A stretch of DNA of 18,363 nucleotides from CANHCC01 sp040381555 (GTDB lineage: Bacteria; Bacteroidota; Bacteroidia; J057; RFSG01). The position numbers were made by a program, and so were the translations under genes. The stretch covers positions 1 to 18,363 of the forward strand of contig JBEIHC010000055.1 in NCBI GenBank assembly GCA_040381555.1. The letters are read 5' to 3'. Of the stretch, positions 16,290-18,363 are shown one piece after another. The notes beneath the pieces are model-generated. The model was not told the origin of the DNA. It saw only the letters and a program-made list of their open reading frames with translations, and ran no database searches. The first letter of the stretch is position 1. The number at the start of each line of letters is the position of its first letter.

Positions 16290-16330
16290 CATTTTCCGCG
16301 ACAGATTTCCGTATTTTCTAACTGAAATGC

Positions 16331-16338
16331 TATCTTTG
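16331..16338 (+). promoter_or_regulatory. -7 box TATCTTTG for the Wzi/RemB-like pair
   Basis: A perfect TAnnTTTG match, with TATCTTTG being a frequent form in Bacteroidota, lies 8 nt before the ATG at 16347. The transcript would begin about 2-5 nt before the start codon, so the mRNA would be almost leaderless. A clear -33 TTG is not seen at the usual distance. Confidence 0.5.
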
Positions 16339-16346
16339 TAAGAAGC

Positions 16347-18014
16347 ATGAAAACTACCCTGCTATTTTTATTGGTTATTCTGCTGGCTCATATTCTGGGA
16401 GCACAGCAGAATCCTCGGCCTCTACCGCTGCATCGGGATGCTGCCTGGATGTATGAAAAGGCAATTCAACATCCCGATCAGGAGTTTTTCTCCGGTGTGA
16501 GGCCCTTTACCTCAAGGGATTTTTCCCGGGCGGGGGTTATTGCAGACCCAACTCGTTTCTCTCCTGATTCTACCCGTAAATTTTCTACCCGGTCTATCAT
16601 TCAGATTTCCGGAAAATCTTGGAAGTTGAAGGCTAATCCTTTGCTGGACCTATCTTATACGAATGATTTGTATTTTAATTCTCAGTATTATGGATTGCCC
16701 GTCAAAGGAGCTATTGGCGTAGATCTTTCCCTTGAATTAGGCGAGGATTGGCATTTGGGGTATCGCCGATTACAATCCTTTGCTGATAGGGGATATTCGG
16801 ATTTTATTCAAATTACTAAACCCGGATTGTCTGCACAGTCCTTTCTTTATTCTGATGCGTTTTTTATAACGGCTAATCCTGGGGAAGGGATGAATCTACA
16901 TAATAACAATAATCGTTCGTTTTATGAATCACGCTTTGTTGAAAGTTGGATAAGTTGGACGCCTCATAAGTATTTTCAAATAATGGCAGGGCAGGGGAAA
17001 CATTTTTTTGGCGAAGGATATCACTCCCTTACCCTTTCCGATAATGCCTATAATTATCCTTATTTACGAACTTCGATTTCTTTCTGGAAAATAAAATACA
17101 CCCATTTATTGGCCGCTCCCGATAATGTGATGCTGCTGGATAATGGTACTATTCGTACTACTCGAAAATTTATGGCTGTGCAATCTTTGGAAATGAAACT
17201 GAGTCGTCGATTATATGCCAGCCTAACCGAAAGTGTTATTTGGGAAAGAACACAAACTGGAGGAAATAAAACCTGGGACTTGAATTACCTAAATCCAGTA
17301 GTGTTTTACCACCCGATTAATTATTCTTTAAATTCTATGGGGAATGCGTTACTCGCTTTAGGACTTAAGTATAAAATTCGAAATTCCATTACCGCTTATG
17401 GTCAGTTTATATTGGATGATTTTAATTTTGAAGGATTAAGAACTGGCAATGGGTTTTTCCAAAATAAAGTGGCAGGTCAGCTGGGTGTGAAGGCCTTTGA
17501 TTTATTTAATTTAAAAGGATTTATTGTGTTAGCAGAATTAAATATGATTCGTCCTTACACCTATAGCAATAGACAGCCAGGAATTAGTTATTCTCATCAG
17601 GCACAAGCTTTGGCCCATCCAGCAGGGGCAAATTTATTTGAGCCAGTATTGATTTTAAATTATATGCGGAATGGCGCTACAGTAGAATTCAAGAATACTT
17701 TTTTAGTTTCTGGAAACGATACTTATTATTCCCATTATGGCGCGGATATTCTGAAAGATGAATCTCGGGTAAATCCCTATTCTTATGGAAATGTTTATTT
17801 ACAGGGTTTACGAAGACATTCATTACGAAGTGAAATTCGCTTGGCAAAAATTATTCACCAACCCTCTATGTTGACGGGTGAAGTCATAATGGGTACAATT
17901 GTTCAGCCAGGATTTCAACATGTAACAACCTTGTCTTATCGCCCAAAACAAATCCTATTCATTGGTTTTGGCTTCCGTTGCCAACTCTATAATTTTTATC
18001 GTGATCGTATATGA
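16347..18014 (+). CDS. Wzi/RemB-like outer-membrane beta-barrel protein
   Basis: A 555-residue outer-membrane protein with a signal peptide (1-19, ending ILGAQ). The central block (about 209-255) has GQGKHFFGEGYHSLTLSD followed by YNYPYLRTSISFWKIKYTHL. The pattern GEGYxSLxLSDNAxNYPYL and the later RPYTYSN (about 402) with ALAHPAGANLFE are the conserved features of the Bacteroidota Wzi/RemB group. In enterobacteria, Wzi is an outer-membrane lectin that holds capsule on the surface; RemB of Flavobacterium is linked to gliding. Here the neighbours wecB and an acyltransferase favour a polysaccharide role. ATG at 16347 and the TATCTTTG box fit. The stop overlaps the next start by 4 nt (ATGA). A motility role cannot be judged from this window. 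Confidence 0.78.
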   Translation: MKTTLLFLLVILLAHILGAQQNPRPLPLHRDAAWMYEKAIQHPDQEFFSGVRPFTSRDFSRAGVIADPTRFSPDSTRKFSTRSIIQISGKSWKLKANPLLDLSYTNDLYFNSQYYGLPVKGAIGVDLSLELGEDWHLGYRRLQSFADRGYSDFIQITKPGLSAQSFLYSDAFFITANPGEGMNLHNNNNRSFYESRFVESWISWTPHKYFQIMAGQGKHFFGEGYHSLTLSDNAYNYPYLRTSISFWKIKYTHLLAAPDNVMLLDNGTIRTTRKFMAVQSLEMKLSRRLYASLTESVIWERTQTGGNKTWDLNYLNPVVFYHPINYSLNSMGNALLALGLKYKIRNSITAYGQFILDDFNFEGLRTGNGFFQNKVAGQLGVKAFDLFNLKGFIVLAELNMIRPYTYSNRQPGISYSHQAQALAHPAGANLFEPVLILNYMRNGATVEFKNTFLVSGNDTYYSHYGADILKDESRVNPYSYGNVYLQGLRRHSLRSEIRLAKIIHQPSMLTGEVIMGTIVQPGFQHVTTLSYRPKQILFIGFGFRCQLYNFYRDRI

Positions 18015-18363
18015 ATAAAATAATTGTTTGTAGCATTCTGTTCCTTTTGTTGGGTAATTTATTTGCCCAGCAAACGAATATTCCTTTTACGCATTCGGAT
18101 TATTCGGTTTGGGAAAGTGGCCTATACAGACCCGGTGCTGGGTTTCATACTGAAATTAAACCCTTTCGAATGGATGCAGTTCGCGCCACATTAGGCACAG
18201 AATGGGATTCAATCCAACAATCATTTTATCATAATCCGGATAAAAGCCGGAAATGGTTGATGCGTAAACTCAGAACCGAGCATTTGATACAGGCGAAAGG
18301 GGAAGATTATCGGTTGGACGCAGATTTTATTTTGGAATTTGGACCCGGTCGGGACAATAGTAC
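18011..18363 (+). CDS. Exported Wzi-like paralogue, partial
   Basis: The first 117 codons of a gene that leaves the right edge. ATG at 18011 overlaps the previous stop. A signal peptide (MNKIIVCSILFLLLGNLFAQ) is followed by a mature start with WESGLYRPGAGFHTEIKPF (about 35-53) and RKLRTEHLIQAKGEDYRL (about 85-102), then LDADFILEFGPGRDNS. The pattern of a short alpha/beta start, then a D-Y-x-L-x-A/D strand and a GRD motif, is what I expect of a second member of the Wzi/RemB group. Tandem pairs of such barrels are plausible partners. The barrel itself is not visible, so the family call is moderate. Confidence 0.65.
   Translation, partial: MNKIIVCSILFLLLGNLFAQQTNIPFTHSDYSVWESGLYRPGAGFHTEIKPFRMDAVRATLGTEWDSIQQSFYHNPDKSRKWLMRKLRTEHLIQAKGEDYRLDADFILEFGPGRDNS

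Overview
The window looks like a chromosomal stretch of a Bacteroidota bacterium. The evidence is a TonB-dependent receptor with an N-terminal carboxypeptidase-regulatory-like domain, a lipidated TamA homologue (TamL type), an HU-CCDC81/SPOR envelope protein, a Wzi/RemB-like barrel, few Shine-Dalgarno sequences, and TAnnTTTG-type -7 promoter boxes. No transposase, integrase, phage gene, tRNA, rRNA or CRISPR array is visible. All functional calls come from reading motifs by eye.

Left edge (1-1095, minus strand): a TrmH/SpoU-family RNA methyltransferase is followed after 1 nt by a lipoprotein with a GIN-type (DUF2807-like) head, which is cut off by the window edge. Divergent from these, and almost touching at the 5' ends, is a tightly packed plus-strand run of six genes (1101-13114) with junctions of 14, 6, 1, -4 and 6 nt. 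In order they are TamL-like Omp85 protein, holA (DNA polymerase III delta), a TonB-dependent receptor, a 1017-aa TPR protein, a plug-less outer-membrane barrel, and a protein that joins HU-like domains, one membrane span, a 13-unit pentapeptide repeat and a SPOR domain. Apart from holA the whole run is about the cell envelope, and its last member could bridge nucleoid and peptidoglycan.

Middle (13115-14168): about 1.05 kb without a credible gene but full of structured repeats. These are two tandem hairpins, two roughly 214-bp copies of a nested inverted-repeat element, a 17-bp tandem repeat attached to the element, and smaller hairpins near the 3' end of the next gene.

Right part (14169-18363): a minus-strand pair, wecB (UDP-GlcNAc 2-epimerase) and an acyltransferase-3 membrane enzyme, overlapping by 17 bp. 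It diverges from a plus-strand pair of Wzi/RemB-like outer-membrane proteins overlapping by 4 bp, the second cut off by the window edge. Together they suggest a small surface-polysaccharide module: precursor synthesis, O-acylation, and outer-membrane display.

The most interesting items are the HU-TM-repeat-SPOR protein with its charge-graded repeat, the envelope operon it closes, and the duplicated palindromic element in the intergenic region.
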